Below, piece by piece: positions 1-7,604 of a stretch of 15,012 nt of DNA. The notes below the pieces were generated by a model, which searched no databases, had not been told where the DNA came from, and was given only the letters and a program-made list of their open reading frames with translations. Positions within the stretch are counted from its first letter, which is position 1. The number at the start of each line of letters is the position of its first letter. This DNA is from Gammaproteobacteria bacterium (GTDB taxonomy: Bacteria; Pseudomonadota; Gammaproteobacteria; Chromatiales; Chromatiaceae): assembly GCA_029287695.1 (NCBI GenBank), contig JARFQQ010000091.1:1-15012 (forward strand), read 5' to 3'. A program made the position numbers and the translations under genes.

Positions 1-221
1 CGGCGCTCGCCGTAAGCCTGCCCGGCGGGAATATCCACGGTCTTGCTGTCGCCGACACTCATCCCGAGCACGGCCTTCTCAAACCCCTCGATGACCTGCT
101 TGAGTCCCAGTGTGAATTCCAGCGGTTCACCACGCGGGTGAGACGAATCGAATTCATTGCCATCCGTCAGCTTGCCCGTGTAATGCACACGAACTGTCTG
201 ACCCATTTCTGCCTGCGACAT
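1..221 (-). CDS. FKBP-type peptidyl-prolyl cis-trans isomerase, 5' part (cut by window edge)
   Basis: About 73 residues are visible, from the ATG at 221-219 to the window edge. They read as the N-terminal half of an FKBP/SlyD-like prolyl isomerase, which catalyses cis-trans isomerisation of Xaa-Pro bonds and acts as a folding helper. Visible family motifs are VHYTGKL near residue 12, the G-x-x-FDSS segment, LEFTLG, VIEGFEKAVLGM and the IPAGQAYGER segment at the cut. There is no signal peptide, so the protein is probably cytosolic. The start is supported by GGAG seven bases upstream on the minus strand. The insert-in-flap domain and metal-binding tail that would distinguish true SlyD from a simple FKBP lie outside the window, so I give no symbol. 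It is divergent from the ABC exporter gene. Confidence 0.9.
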   Translation of the reverse strand, partial: MSQAEMGQTVRVHYTGKLTDGNEFDSSHPRGEPLEFTLGLKQVIEGFEKAVLGMSVGDSKTVDIPAGQAYGER

Positions 222-398
222 AGACTTTCTCCGGATTGATCTGGAATGCCCCTTGAAAAACAGGCAACTCTCCGAATCAGAATCATCACCGGCCCAAAGG
301 ATTCAAGCGGGCACCGTAAACAAGTTTCCGGGGGAATGCAATCCACCTCCCGCTACATTGCCGCTGACATTACAGAGCGTTCGCGTAGAATCAGCGAC
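222..398. promoter_or_regulatory. Divergent intergenic region between the FKBP gene and the ABC exporter
   Basis: This 177-base stretch separates two divergent genes and should hold both promoters. The only near-match I see on the plus strand is TTGAAA at 253-258 followed by CAGAAT at 278-283. The 19-base spacer is too long to be convincing. If real, it would start transcription around 290 and rule out the in-frame ATG at 246 as the exporter start. The FKBP Shine-Dalgarno (GGAG, minus strand) lies just beside position 230. No operator-like repeat is evident. Confidence 0.3.
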
Positions 399-2180
399 AT
401 GTCCAGAACTGATGACTCTTCCTACAGCTGGAATCAGCTCATGGCAATGGTCCTGTCCCATCGCCGTGAGTTGCTGATCGCCAATGTGATTGCCGTTTTC
501 GGAGCCCTCGCGGCAGTTCCGGTTCCTTTGCTGATTCCCCTGCTCGTCGACGAGGTATTACTGCAGGAGCCGGGTAGCGCTGTCGACTTTATGAACAGGC
601 TTTTTCCGGAGAGCTGGCATGGCCCGATTCTCTATATCTCTGCGATCACACTTCTGACGCTGTTCATGCGCCTGCTGACCCTGATTTTCGGTGTCTGGCA
701 GACACGCGAGTTCACCTGCATTGCAAAGGAAGTCATCTTTGGAATTCGCCGCTCGCTTTTGCAGCGACTGGGCCGTATCTCCATGTCCGAGTACGAGACG
801 CTTGGGTCCGGCAAGGTGGCCTCGCACCTGGTCACCGATTTGCAGTCAATCGATGACTTCATCAGCGTCGGCATCAGTAAATTCGTCGTTGCTGTACTCA
901 GTATTGTCGGCACTGCGGTTGTCCTGCTCTGGATGCACTGGCAGCTGGCGCTCTTCATCCTGCTGCTGAATCCGCTGGTCATCTATGTCACCACGATTTT
1001 CGGCCGCAAGGTCAAGCAGCTCAAGAAACACGAGAATGCAGCCTTCCAGCTCTTCCAGGAATCCCTTTCAGAGACACTTGATGCGATCCAGCAGATACGC
1101 GCCGCGAACAGGGAGAAACACTACATCGCTCGTCTGACCGATGTAGCGGCTGACGTGCGCAACCACTCCACGCGTTTTGCCTGGCAGAGTGATGCGGCAT
1201 CGCGACTCTCTTTCGTCATCTTTCTTTTCGGATTCGACATATTCCGCGCCCTGAGCATGCTCATGGTCCTCTTTTCAGACCTGACGATCGGCCAGATGCT
1301 GGCTGTCTTTGCCTACCTGTGGTTCATGATGGGGCCCGTCCAGGAGGTGCTCAATATCCAGTATGCCTGGCATGCCGCCAGGGCAGCGCTCAACAGGATC
1401 AATGCCCTTATCGATGTCCCGCTGGAACCTGTCTACCCGACCAGGCAGAATCCGTTCTCAGGCAAGCAGGCAGTCTCGGTGGAGATGCGTGACGTCTGTT
1501 TCTCCTATGGTGACGGGCCGCCGGTGCTGGACCATCTCTCGATTCGGATACCAGCCGGGGAGCGTGTCGCACTGGTCGGTGCCAGTGGCGGGGGCAAGAC
1601 AACCTTCGTCCAGGTGCTGCTGGGACTCTACAGGCCGAAATCCGGCGAGGTGCTGTTCGACGGAGTCCCCGTGGAGCAGATCGGCCTGAGTCTCGTTCGG
1701 GACAATATCGCAACTGTCCTGCAACACCCTGCTCTTCTCAACGATTCGCTGCGTATGAACCTGACCCTCGGCGGTGAGGCAACTGACGCCCAACTCTGGA
1801 ATGCCCTCGAAATCGCCCAGCTCGGTCAAACTGTCGCAGCGATGCCGGCCGGGCTGGAGACCATTGTCGGCAACCAGGGCGTGCGGCTTTCCGGCGGGCA
1901 GCGCCAGCGCCTCGCAATTGCCCGCATGGTGCTGACAGATCCAGCAATCGTGATCCTCGACGAGGCAACCTCTGCACTGGATACTGTCACCGAGACACGT
2001 CTTCACGAATCACTCAGCGCCTTCCTCGAGGGTCGCACGACGATTATCGTGGCCCACCGGCTCAGCGCCGTCAGGCAGGCAGAACGCGCCCTCGTCTTCG
2101 AGGATGGAAAAATCGTTGAGGAAGGTGGTCACGAGGAACTGATCGAGAAAGACGGACTTTATGCCTCTCTTTATGCATAG
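399..2180 (+). CDS. MsbA-like ABC exporter, fused membrane and ATP-binding domains
   Basis: From the ATG at 399 this encodes 593 residues, the usual size of a half-transporter of the type I (MsbA-like) exporter fold that works as a dimer in the inner membrane. The N-terminal 320 or so residues form a six-helix membrane domain. The C-terminal part is the ATPase: Walker A GASGGGKT from residue 394, Q-loop VLQHP, signature LSGGQ at 497-501, Walker B ending in D521-E522, and switch histidine H553. All catalytic residues are intact, so a homodimer could hydrolyse ATP at both sites. The frame is open upstream to an ATG at 246, but that adds 51 hydrophilic residues that do not resemble the family, so 399 is preferred. 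Ribosome-binding sites are weak at both. The substrate cannot be told from sequence. No accessory gene adjoins it. Confidence 0.9.
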   Translation: MSRTDDSSYSWNQLMAMVLSHRRELLIANVIAVFGALAAVPVPLLIPLLVDEVLLQEPGSAVDFMNRLFPESWHGPILYISAITLLTLFMRLLTLIFGVWQTREFTCIAKEVIFGIRRSLLQRLGRISMSEYETLGSGKVASHLVTDLQSIDDFISVGISKFVVAVLSIVGTAVVLLWMHWQLALFILLLNPLVIYVTTIFGRKVKQLKKHENAAFQLFQESLSETLDAIQQIRAANREKHYIARLTDVAADVRNHSTRFAWQSDAASRLSFVIFLFGFDIFRALSMLMVLFSDLTIGQMLAVFAYLWFMMGPVQEVLNIQYAWHAARAALNRINALIDVPLEPVYPTRQNPFSGKQAVSVEMRDVCFSYGDGPPVLDHLSIRIPAGERVALVGASGGGKTTFVQVLLGLYRPKSGEVLFDGVPVEQIGLSLVRDNIATVLQHPALLNDSLRMNLTLGGEATDAQLWNALEIAQLGQTVAAMPAGLETIVGNQGVRLSGGQRQRLAIARMVLTDPAIVILDEATSALDTVTETRLHESLSAFLEGRTTIIVAHRLSAVRQAERALVFEDGKIVEEGGHEELIEKDGLYASLYA

Positions 2181-2192
2181 ACCATCGCTGAC

Positions 2193-2258
2193 TGCCGGGG
2201 AATCCGGCAATCGCCTCGCGCACGGGATTGCGGCCTTCCGGTTCGTGATCGAAACCGG
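2193..2258. repeat. Two inverted repeats between convergent genes, possible weak terminators
   Basis: Two hairpins lie between the ends of the exporter gene and the RNase AM gene. The first pairs TGCCGG (2193-2198) with CCGGCA (2204-2209) around a five-base loop. The second pairs CCGGTTCG (2238-2245) with CG-A-AACCGG (2250-2258, one bulged A) around a TGAT loop. Neither is followed by a run of T on either strand, so they are not standard intrinsic terminators. They could still stabilise 3' ends of the convergent transcripts. Confidence 0.35.
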
Positions 2259-2293
2259 GGTCTCGATATCGCTTCGTCAGGAAGGATGACCCA

Positions 2294-3130
2294 TCACTCC
2301 CAGGTTGACCAGACCGGCGTACAACCTGTGGGCATTTGCGGCAGTCGCCCCATGCTGATCCAGGTCTGTTCCGGCGAGTGAAAATCGGAACCTGCCGAGG
2401 CCAGCAAACCGAAATCCGCGGCATGCCGGGCCATGGTGAAGATATCATCTTTGCTATGGCTGCCTGAAACCACCTCGATAGCCTCGCCTCCATATTCCCG
2501 AAATTCGCCAATGAGCTTTCTGAGCTTTGTGCGGGTCATGCGGTAGCGGGCAGGATGTGCGATAACCGCCTGGCCGCCGGCTGCGTGAATCCAGCCAACT
2601 CCCTCCTCCAGGGTCGCCCATTCACCAGCAACATGCCCGGGCTTGCCCGCCACCAGGTAATGCCTGAATACATCACGCATGTCCTTCGCCTTGCCGATTG
2701 CAACAAGATGGCGACCGAAATGTGTCCTGCTGATGAGTTTGCCGCTGGAGAGTGCTTTCGCATGCTGGTAAGCGTTTTCGATACCCGAATTCGCCAGCCT
2801 GCGCCCTATCTCCTCGGCGCGCCACTGGCGGAACTCCATGATTCGGTCCAGCCCGGCCTGCAGCCCCGGATCATCGGGATCGATCCCGAGGCCCACGATG
2901 TGAACTGTTTGCCTGTTCCAGGTCACGGAAAGCTCGATTCCCGGCACCATAACGAAGCCATGGTGTTGCCTTGCAGCTTGCAGGGCGTCCGTGAATCCCG
3001 CGGTTGTGTCATGATCCGTCAGGGCGAGAACGTTGACCCCCGAGGCGGCTGCATGGCTGACCAGTTCTGCGGGTGTCAAGGTTCCGTCGGAGGCTGTAGA
3101 ATGTGCGTGAAGATCGTAAACGGGGCGCAT
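2294..3130 (-). CDS. rnm: PHP-domain phosphoesterase, RNase AM / YciV family
   Basis: This 278-residue protein belongs to the PHP-domain family of E. coli YciV (RNase AM), a 5'-3' exonuclease on RNA that also removes phosphate from 3',5'-nucleoside bisphosphates. The metal-site residues of a trinuclear PHP centre are all visible: H8 and H10 with D15 in the opening HAHSTASDG, H40 in LTDHD, E66 in PGIELS, H77, H137, H192 in IAHP, and D249/H251 in SDFH. There is no signal peptide, so it is cytosolic. The ATG at 3130-3128 is preceded by GAGGG a few bases upstream. The gene is divergent from the unrecognised gene at 3158 with only 27 bases between them, and convergent with the exporter. Family membership is clear. 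The RNase assignment rests on homology to the E. coli protein. Confidence 0.9.
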   Translation of the reverse strand: MRPVYDLHAHSTASDGTLTPAELVSHAAASGVNVLALTDHDTTAGFTDALQAARQHHGFVMVPGIELSVTWNRQTVHIVGLGIDPDDPGLQAGLDRIMEFRQWRAEEIGRRLANSGIENAYQHAKALSSGKLISRTHFGRHLVAIGKAKDMRDVFRHYLVAGKPGHVAGEWATLEEGVGWIHAAGGQAVIAHPARYRMTRTKLRKLIGEFREYGGEAIEVVSGSHSKDDIFTMARHAADFGLLASAGSDFHSPEQTWISMGRLPQMPTGCTPVWSTWE

Positions 3131-3157
3131 AAGCCCTCATTCTACCCGAACACGCAG

Positions 3158-3886
3158 ATGACAGCCTCTTCCCTATCGCCGGAATTCAGCCTGATCATGG
3201 AAAGGTTTCTCTCCCTTTCCGAACGCGTCGCGGAAAACTGGGAAGAAGACAAAGCCGAGACCACGCCCGATCTTCTGATACGTGCAGCCGAACAGCTGCA
3301 TGACATGATCGCCCATCTCACCGAGGACGATCGCAAGTTGCAGGAGGATATCGATATCGACCAGTGTTGTGACTATGGTCTGCATCTCTTCGATGAGCAG
3401 TCTGACCTGGCTTTGCGTTGTGGTCTTGATGCCATCGCTGAACAGATCGAGGATCTCTGCTTCCCCTTCTGCCTCTGGGCAGTCCGGCACCATGCGACCA
3501 TCAGCCACTTGCAACCGGTGGTCAACGCGCTTGGACGCAAGGCTAACGAATTGCGTGAGCCCGGGGCGCTCTCATCGCTTTTTACGCAAGTCAACGAGAT
3601 CATGGATGCAATTGACGAGAAGATCCGTCAGGACATCGATAGCAACGACCCGATGCGCCCCTGGCGTATACTGCTCATCAACAGGGCCATCATCGCAACC
3701 CGCAGTTTCCAGGCTGTGTTGATCGATACTGCATACCTCGATATCGTTAATTACCTTCCGCACGAGGCGCCCGGATTTTTTGAAAACGCGATGGAACAGA
3801 TGGACCTGGTCGGTTATCCAAATCACGTAAAGCAAATCGTAGAAACCTGGTTTCAGCGATATGCAGCCAAACCGACCCTGCACTGA
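3158..3886 (+). CDS. Uncharacterised acidic soluble protein, first gene of the yciB run
   Basis: I do not recognise this 242-residue protein. It is acidic, lacks a signal peptide or membrane helix, and looks mostly alpha-helical, with long amphipathic stretches and a hydrophobic segment near LCFPFCLWAVRHH. A conserved-looking block near the C-terminus contains NDPMRPWRILLINRA and a short FFENAMEQMD segment. The open frame continues upstream antisense to RNase AM as far as 2555, but that part is a shadow of the other gene. The ATG at 3158 has no clear Shine-Dalgarno. The alternative in-frame ATG at 3197 has only a weak GGAA upstream, so the start is uncertain by 13 codons. Its stop is eight bases before yciB, which suggests co-transcription with yciB, yciI and the parvulin gene. 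I infer no function. Confidence 0.8.
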   Translation: MTASSLSPEFSLIMERFLSLSERVAENWEEDKAETTPDLLIRAAEQLHDMIAHLTEDDRKLQEDIDIDQCCDYGLHLFDEQSDLALRCGLDAIAEQIEDLCFPFCLWAVRHHATISHLQPVVNALGRKANELREPGALSSLFTQVNEIMDAIDEKIRQDIDSNDPMRPWRILLINRAIIATRSFQAVLIDTAYLDIVNYLPHEAPGFFENAMEQMDLVGYPNHVKQIVETWFQRYAAKPTLH

Positions 3887-3894
3887 CTGCAGCC

Positions 3895-4431
3895 ATGAAA
3901 CTGCTTTTCGATCTTTTCCCCGTCGTTCTTTTCGTCGTTGCCTATTTCCTCTCGGACATCTATGTCGCAACAGGCGCCCTGATCCTGGCAACCCTCGTCC
4001 AGGTGGTGTGGCTGAAGGTGCGGGATGGTACCGTGCCGAAAATTCATCTGGTGACACTCGCCCTGCTCCTCTTTTTCGGCGGCCTGACAATCCTTTTACA
4101 GGATCCGCTTTTCATCAAGTGGAAACCCACCATTGTCAACTGGCTGTTTGCCGCAGGATTTCTCGTTGTGCCCCTGTTTGGAGGCAAGACGCTTCCCGAG
4201 AGAATGATGGGAAGCAATGTCGCGCTCAGGGAGGAACAGTGGAAAAGGCTCAATCTCGCATGGATTCTATTTTTCATTCTCCTGGGTATCCTGAACCTCG
4301 CGGTTGCTTTTAACTTCAGCGAGGTCACATGGGTGAACTTCAAGCTCTTTGGCCTGATGGGGCTGACTGTTCTGTTCGCTCTCGGCCAGGGCTTCTACAT
4401 TGTCCGCCATACCCAGGAATCCGCTGACTGA
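3895..4431 (+). CDS. yciB: YciB (IspZ/septation protein A) inner-membrane protein
   Basis: This 178-residue, very hydrophobic protein matches YciB, also called intracellular septation protein A. It is an inner-membrane protein implicated in cell division and envelope integrity, whose biochemical role is not settled. Visible family features are the opening MKLLFDLFPVVLF segment, an FFGGLTI helix, the WKPTIVNW motif, FGGKTLPERMMG, and the Val-Asn-Phe-Lys-Leu-Phe-Gly run near the C-terminus. Five membrane segments can be drawn by eye. The start follows the preceding stop by eight bases with only a weak ribosome-binding site, so translation may depend on read-on from the upstream gene. Confidence 0.95.
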   Translation: MKLLFDLFPVVLFVVAYFLSDIYVATGALILATLVQVVWLKVRDGTVPKIHLVTLALLLFFGGLTILLQDPLFIKWKPTIVNWLFAAGFLVVPLFGGKTLPERMMGSNVALREEQWKRLNLAWILFFILLGILNLAVAFNFSEVTWVNFKLFGLMGLTVLFALGQGFYIVRHTQESAD

Positions 4432-4452
4432 TCTCTGGCAGGTATTTCCACC

Positions 4453-4749
4453 ATGTACTATGCAATCATCGCTGAAGACACCCCGCAATCGCTCGAAAAA
4501 CGCCTTGCAGCGCGTCCTGACCATCTCAAGCGTCTCGAGGCGCTGCGTGAAGAAGGACGCCTGCTGACTGCCGGGCCGCACCCCGGCATCGACAGCGAAG
4601 ACCCCGGAGATGCCGGCTTCACGGGCAGCCTCATCATTGCCGAATTTCGATCCCTCGGGGAGGCGATTGCCTGGGCCGGGGACGACCCCTATCAACATGC
4701 CGGCGTCTATGCCAGTGTGACCGTCAAACCCTACAAGAAGGTATTCTGA
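4453..4749 (+). CDS. yciI: YciI-family protein
   Basis: This 98-residue protein belongs to the YciI family of small ferredoxin-like alpha/beta-barrel proteins. Members are related to dehydrochlorinase-type and muconolactone isomerase-like folds, but the cellular role of YciI itself is not well established. Visible hallmarks are the MYYAIIAED strand, the RPDHLKRL motif with conserved H24, the GRLLTAGP turn, and the C-terminal [10 protein letters not shown] segment followed by a basic tail. It is cytosolic. A GGCAGG about eleven bases upstream could serve for initiation. Its TGA overlaps the ATG of the next gene by one base, so the two are likely translationally coupled. The yciB-yciI order is common in proteobacteria. 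Confidence 0.93.
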   Translation: MYYAIIAEDTPQSLEKRLAARPDHLKRLEALREEGRLLTAGPHPGIDSEDPGDAGFTGSLIIAEFRSLGEAIAWAGDDPYQHAGVYASVTVKPYKKVF

Positions 4750-5609
4750 TGAAAACAATAATGACCGCACTACTACTTCTGCTGGCTTTCGCGGCACATG
4801 CAGAAGATCAGAAAGGCGATGAGCTGGACAAGATCATCCTGACTATCAATGGTGAGTCCATCACGATATCGGACATGCTGTCCTACGCGAGTCTCAGGGA
4901 TGGTGCGCCACTTGCCGAGGACCCTGTCGCAGCACAGAACCAGATTCTCAACGAGATGCTCACGACCATCATGCTGAGCCAGGAGGCTGGCAGGCTCGGG
5001 CTTGAAAAAGAGACCTCAACCATGCGTACCCTGAAATTCATGCGTATGAATGTACTCAGGGACGCGCTCATCGAGCGCATGATGAACGACCAGTCCGTTT
5101 CCGACGAGGAGCTCAAAAAAGCCTATGCAGAAAATTATCCGGTGGAGCCGGAAGTCCGCTATCTGGTAAGGCATATTCTGGTCGACGATGCTGCAAAAGC
5201 GGAGGAAATCATCAGCCAGCTCGACAAGGGTGAAGAATTCGAAGGACTGGCCAGGGAGCTCTCGACGGGACCCTCCGGACCGGAGGGCGGATCACTCGGG
5301 TGGATCTCGCCCGAGCTCGTTGTTCCCGCTTTTGGCGAGGCGATGCTGAAACTCGAAAAAGCGCAATATACAAAGGCCCCCGTTCAGACACAATTCGGCT
5401 GGCACGTCATCCTGCTCGAGGATGTTCAGGAAGTCGAGCGTGATGAGCCACCTGCTCTCGAGACCGTGAGACCCGTCCTCGAACAACAGATCAAGGCCGT
5501 CAAGGTACAGTCTGAAATTCAGCAATTGCGTGAAACCATGAATATCGAAACGCCTGACGAATCGATGATACAGATCAACAGGCCAGATGAAGCCGAGTCA
5601 ACCGAGTGA
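4749..5609 (+). CDS. Exported parvulin-type peptidyl-prolyl isomerase (PpiC/SurA-like)
   Basis: This 286-residue protein starts with a signal peptide (Lys at 2, a leucine-rich core, AHA just before Glu-19), so it is exported to the periplasm. Residues 25-130 form a helical SurA_N-like chaperone region. Residues 137-228 are one parvulin domain, with RHILV at 141-145, the GPSGPEGGSLGW turn and FGWHVI at 216-221. Parvulins isomerise prolyl bonds in proteins folding in the periplasm. There is a single rotamase domain and an acidic tail, unlike SurA, which has two. AGAAGG seven bases upstream and a one-base overlap with yciI support the start. An intrinsic terminator follows, so this is the last gene of the run. 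Confidence 0.92.
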   Translation: MKTIMTALLLLLAFAAHAEDQKGDELDKIILTINGESITISDMLSYASLRDGAPLAEDPVAAQNQILNEMLTTIMLSQEAGRLGLEKETSTMRTLKFMRMNVLRDALIERMMNDQSVSDEELKKAYAENYPVEPEVRYLVRHILVDDAAKAEEIISQLDKGEEFEGLARELSTGPSGPEGGSLGWISPELVVPAFGEAMLKLEKAQYTKAPVQTQFGWHVILLEDVQEVERDEPPALETVRPVLEQQIKAVKVQSEIQQLRETMNIETPDESMIQINRPDEAESTE

Positions 5610-5624
5610 GCATGGACATCAATC

Positions 5625-5654
5625 AGCCGGGCCAACCCGGCTTTCTCATTTTTC
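5625..5654 (+). terminator. Intrinsic terminator of the yciB-yciI-parvulin run
   Basis: AGCCGGG (5625-5631) pairs perfectly with CCCGGCT (5636-5642) around a CCAA loop. A T-rich tract ending in TTTTT (5650-5654) follows. It lies 15 bases after the parvulin stop, so the DAB genes downstream probably need their own promoter. Confidence 0.85.
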
Positions 5655-5923
5655 GGCTGCGGGGAGGCTCTGCAAGTCCCGCTATGCGTTTCACTGAATC
5701 TTCTGTTCAGGCCAGGTCATCATCAACTTGCATTGCCCTGAAGTGATCATTGGCACCCGGGGTTACCATGCATCTCTCTCGTAATCGTCGCGAGACGGAG
5801 TTTTCCGGGGATGAGGCAGAAACCGCGCGCTCGGTTATGCAACGGGTAAGGAACGACAAGAAAAGCGGATCCTGCCAACAGGCAGGCATCCCACCCGTTG
5901 TTGATGACAGGTAATAAAGACAG
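5655..5923 (+). promoter_or_regulatory. Leader region upstream of the DAB cassette
   Basis: This stretch lies between the terminator and dabB and should contain the DAB promoter. I see no convincing sigma-70 box pair. A hairpin pairs GCGGG (5659-5663) with CCCGC (5678-5682) across a 14-base loop. It has no T run, so it may belong to the leader RNA or be chance. The palindrome TGATCA sits at 5744-5749. The second half is an open frame (5768-5914) described separately. LysR-type regulators commonly control carbon-uptake genes, but I cannot point to a specific operator. Confidence 0.35.
5768..5914 (+). CDS. Possible 48-aa leader peptide upstream of dabB
   Basis: An ATG at 5768 opens a 48-codon frame ending in tandem TAA TAA (5912-5917), nine bases before the dabB start. 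The product is highly charged, rich in Arg, Glu and Asp in its first 32 residues, with one Cys and an IPPVVDD tail. It has no membrane segment, signal peptide or recognised motif, and it lacks the cysteine pattern of CP12. No strong Shine-Dalgarno precedes it. Its only support is its position: read-through would deliver ribosomes to dabB, whose own ribosome-binding site is weak. It may be chance. Confidence 0.25.
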   Translation: MHLSRNRRETEFSGDEAETARSVMQRVRNDKKSGSCQQAGIPPVVDDR

Positions 5924-7603
5924 ATGGAAAAGATCATACTACTCGTCCCGCTGATACCGCTCCTGTCGGCCCTGCTGACACAGCTGTTATTTCCGCGGAT
6001 GGGCCGTCAGGCCGCCAGGATCAGTGTGATCGGAAGCCTGCTGACTTTTCTGTTTGCCGTAGCTACGCTCTGGCTGGTACTCGCCGTGCCCGGATCGTAC
6101 GGCGTGCATCTTTTCGATACCTCCGCTCTCCTGCTGCTCGATCCGCTCAGCAGTCTCATGGCAACGGTGATCGCCGGTATCAGTCTGATCGTCCACATCT
6201 ACTCACTGCGCTACATGGCAGAAGAGACCGGCTATGCACGGTTTTTCATTTTGCTGGACCTGATGACCACCTCTCTGCTCGTGATGGTAGCGGCAGGCGA
6301 CCTCTTGACCCTTCTGGTTGCCTGGCACCTGATCGGCGTGCTGCTCTACTTTCTGCTTGGACAGAATACAAGGGACAAGTCAGCATGGCGTTATGCCTTC
6401 TGGACGAAAATCACCTATCGTATCGGAGACATGCCACTGGTGATTGCGGCTGTACTTCTCTACCAGGCTTACGACACATGGTCACTGCCGATAATCTTCG
6501 AACAGCTCATGGCTGCACCGGAAGCGCACAAGGTGCTCGGGCTGCGACTGCCTGACGTCGTCGCGGCACTGATTGCCTTTTCCGCTTTTGCACGTTCAGC
6601 CCAGTTTTTCGTGCATACCTGGCTACCCTACACCATGTCCGGACCGACACCTGTCTCGGCACTCATGCATGCAGGTATCGTCAATGCCGGCGGCTTTGTC
6701 ATCAATCGATTCGCTCCAGTCTTCATGCAGAGTTCGGATGTCCTGCACTGGGTCTTCATCGTCGGGCTCTTTACGGCTGTGGTCGGCTCGATGTTGATGC
6801 TGACGCAAAACGACATCAAGAAATCCCTCGGCTACTCGACCATGGGGCAGATGGGATTCATGATCATGGAGTGCGGCATCGGCGCCTTCTCACTGGCGAT
6901 CTATCATCTGATTGCCCACGGTCTCTTCAAGGGAACCATGTTTCTCGGTGCGGGTAGCGTGATCAACAGTGCGCGCAAGAGTGACTATGTCCCCAAGGAA
7001 GACCTCTATACTTTCATTGTCGAACGGCGGCCTGCGAGGCAGCGCCTGCCCTGGCTAACGATGGCAGCGGTAACGCTGGCCGTACCCGTCTTCATTCTTG
7101 TCTCGACGCACTGGCTCATTTCCCAGGATTATTTCCAGAAACAGAGCGCTGTCGTACTGCTGTTCTTTGGCTGGATAACCGGCGCCCAGCTGATCTTCTC
7201 CTCCTACCAGATGGGCACCCGGAATATTCGCCGCATGGTCATCCTGGCAATTGTCTCCTTCGCGGTGGTCGTGCTCGGCTACACCCTCATCAGCCATGCC
7301 TTCGACCTCTTTCTCTATCCCGATCCGGTGTTTCGTGAACAGCTCTATGCTGCCGCAGATATCGATATCATCTGGTTCGATGCCCTGATCGTGCTGGTCA
7401 CGCTGATCATTATCTTCGGCTGGTTCATCACCTTCCTTGCCGACCGTGACGGTGGCCGCAAGAAGCGTTACGCGAGCAACCTCTGGCTGATGTTCTATGC
7501 ATTGACATCCCGCGAGTTCTATTTGCCACATCTCTACACGCTGATGACACGCCGCCTGCTGAAAATCGCTGAACGCCTGAATGTCTGGATGAGGTGGATC
7601 TGA
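5924..7603 (+). CDS. dabB: DabB: antiporter-like (NuoL/MrpA-type) subunit of the DAB inorganic-carbon pump
   Basis: This 559-residue polytopic protein (about 14 membrane segments by eye) belongs to the NuoL/MrpA proton-channel family. The adjoining DUF2309 gene identifies it as DabB, the inner-membrane partner that anchors DabA and is thought to supply ion-gradient coupling for bicarbonate accumulation. The family core is clear: SGPTPVSALMHAG in helix 7, LTQNDIKKSLGYSTMGQ before helix 9, and AHGLFKGTMFLG with K336. Compared with NuoL, the helix-5 glutamate is His (H135 in VAWHLIG), the helix-7 lysine is Arg (R224 in FARSAQ), and the SKDEI-type motif of helix 12 is missing. D169 is kept. It also lacks NuoL's long lateral helix. 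The start has a weak ribosome-binding site. The next gene starts one base after its stop. Confidence 0.92.
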   Translation: MEKIILLVPLIPLLSALLTQLLFPRMGRQAARISVIGSLLTFLFAVATLWLVLAVPGSYGVHLFDTSALLLLDPLSSLMATVIAGISLIVHIYSLRYMAEETGYARFFILLDLMTTSLLVMVAAGDLLTLLVAWHLIGVLLYFLLGQNTRDKSAWRYAFWTKITYRIGDMPLVIAAVLLYQAYDTWSLPIIFEQLMAAPEAHKVLGLRLPDVVAALIAFSAFARSAQFFVHTWLPYTMSGPTPVSALMHAGIVNAGGFVINRFAPVFMQSSDVLHWVFIVGLFTAVVGSMLMLTQNDIKKSLGYSTMGQMGFMIMECGIGAFSLAIYHLIAHGLFKGTMFLGAGSVINSARKSDYVPKEDLYTFIVERRPARQRLPWLTMAAVTLAVPVFILVSTHWLISQDYFQKQSAVVLLFFGWITGAQLIFSSYQMGTRNIRRMVILAIVSFAVVVLGYTLISHAFDLFLYPDPVFREQLYAAADIDIIWFDALIVLVTLIIIFGWFITFLADRDGGRKKRYASNLWLMFYALTSREFYLPHLYTLMTRRLLKIAERLNVWMRWI

Positions 7604-7604
7604 G

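Noticed and set aside
246..398. In-frame upstream extension of the ABC exporter to an ATG at 246
   Set aside because: It adds 51 hydrophilic residues unlike the family, while the start at 399 gives the normal length of about 593 residues. The extension is kept only as an alternative start.
2555..3157. Open frame antisense to the RNase AM gene, continuous with the unknown gene at 3158
   Set aside because: The translation shows no protein-like features and mirrors a clear PHP-domain gene on the other strand. It is a codon-bias shadow.
5751..5766. TGGCAC resembling the -24 element of a sigma-54 promoter upstream of dabB
   Set aside because: The matching GC of the -12 element is not at the required spacing; the bases there read TA.
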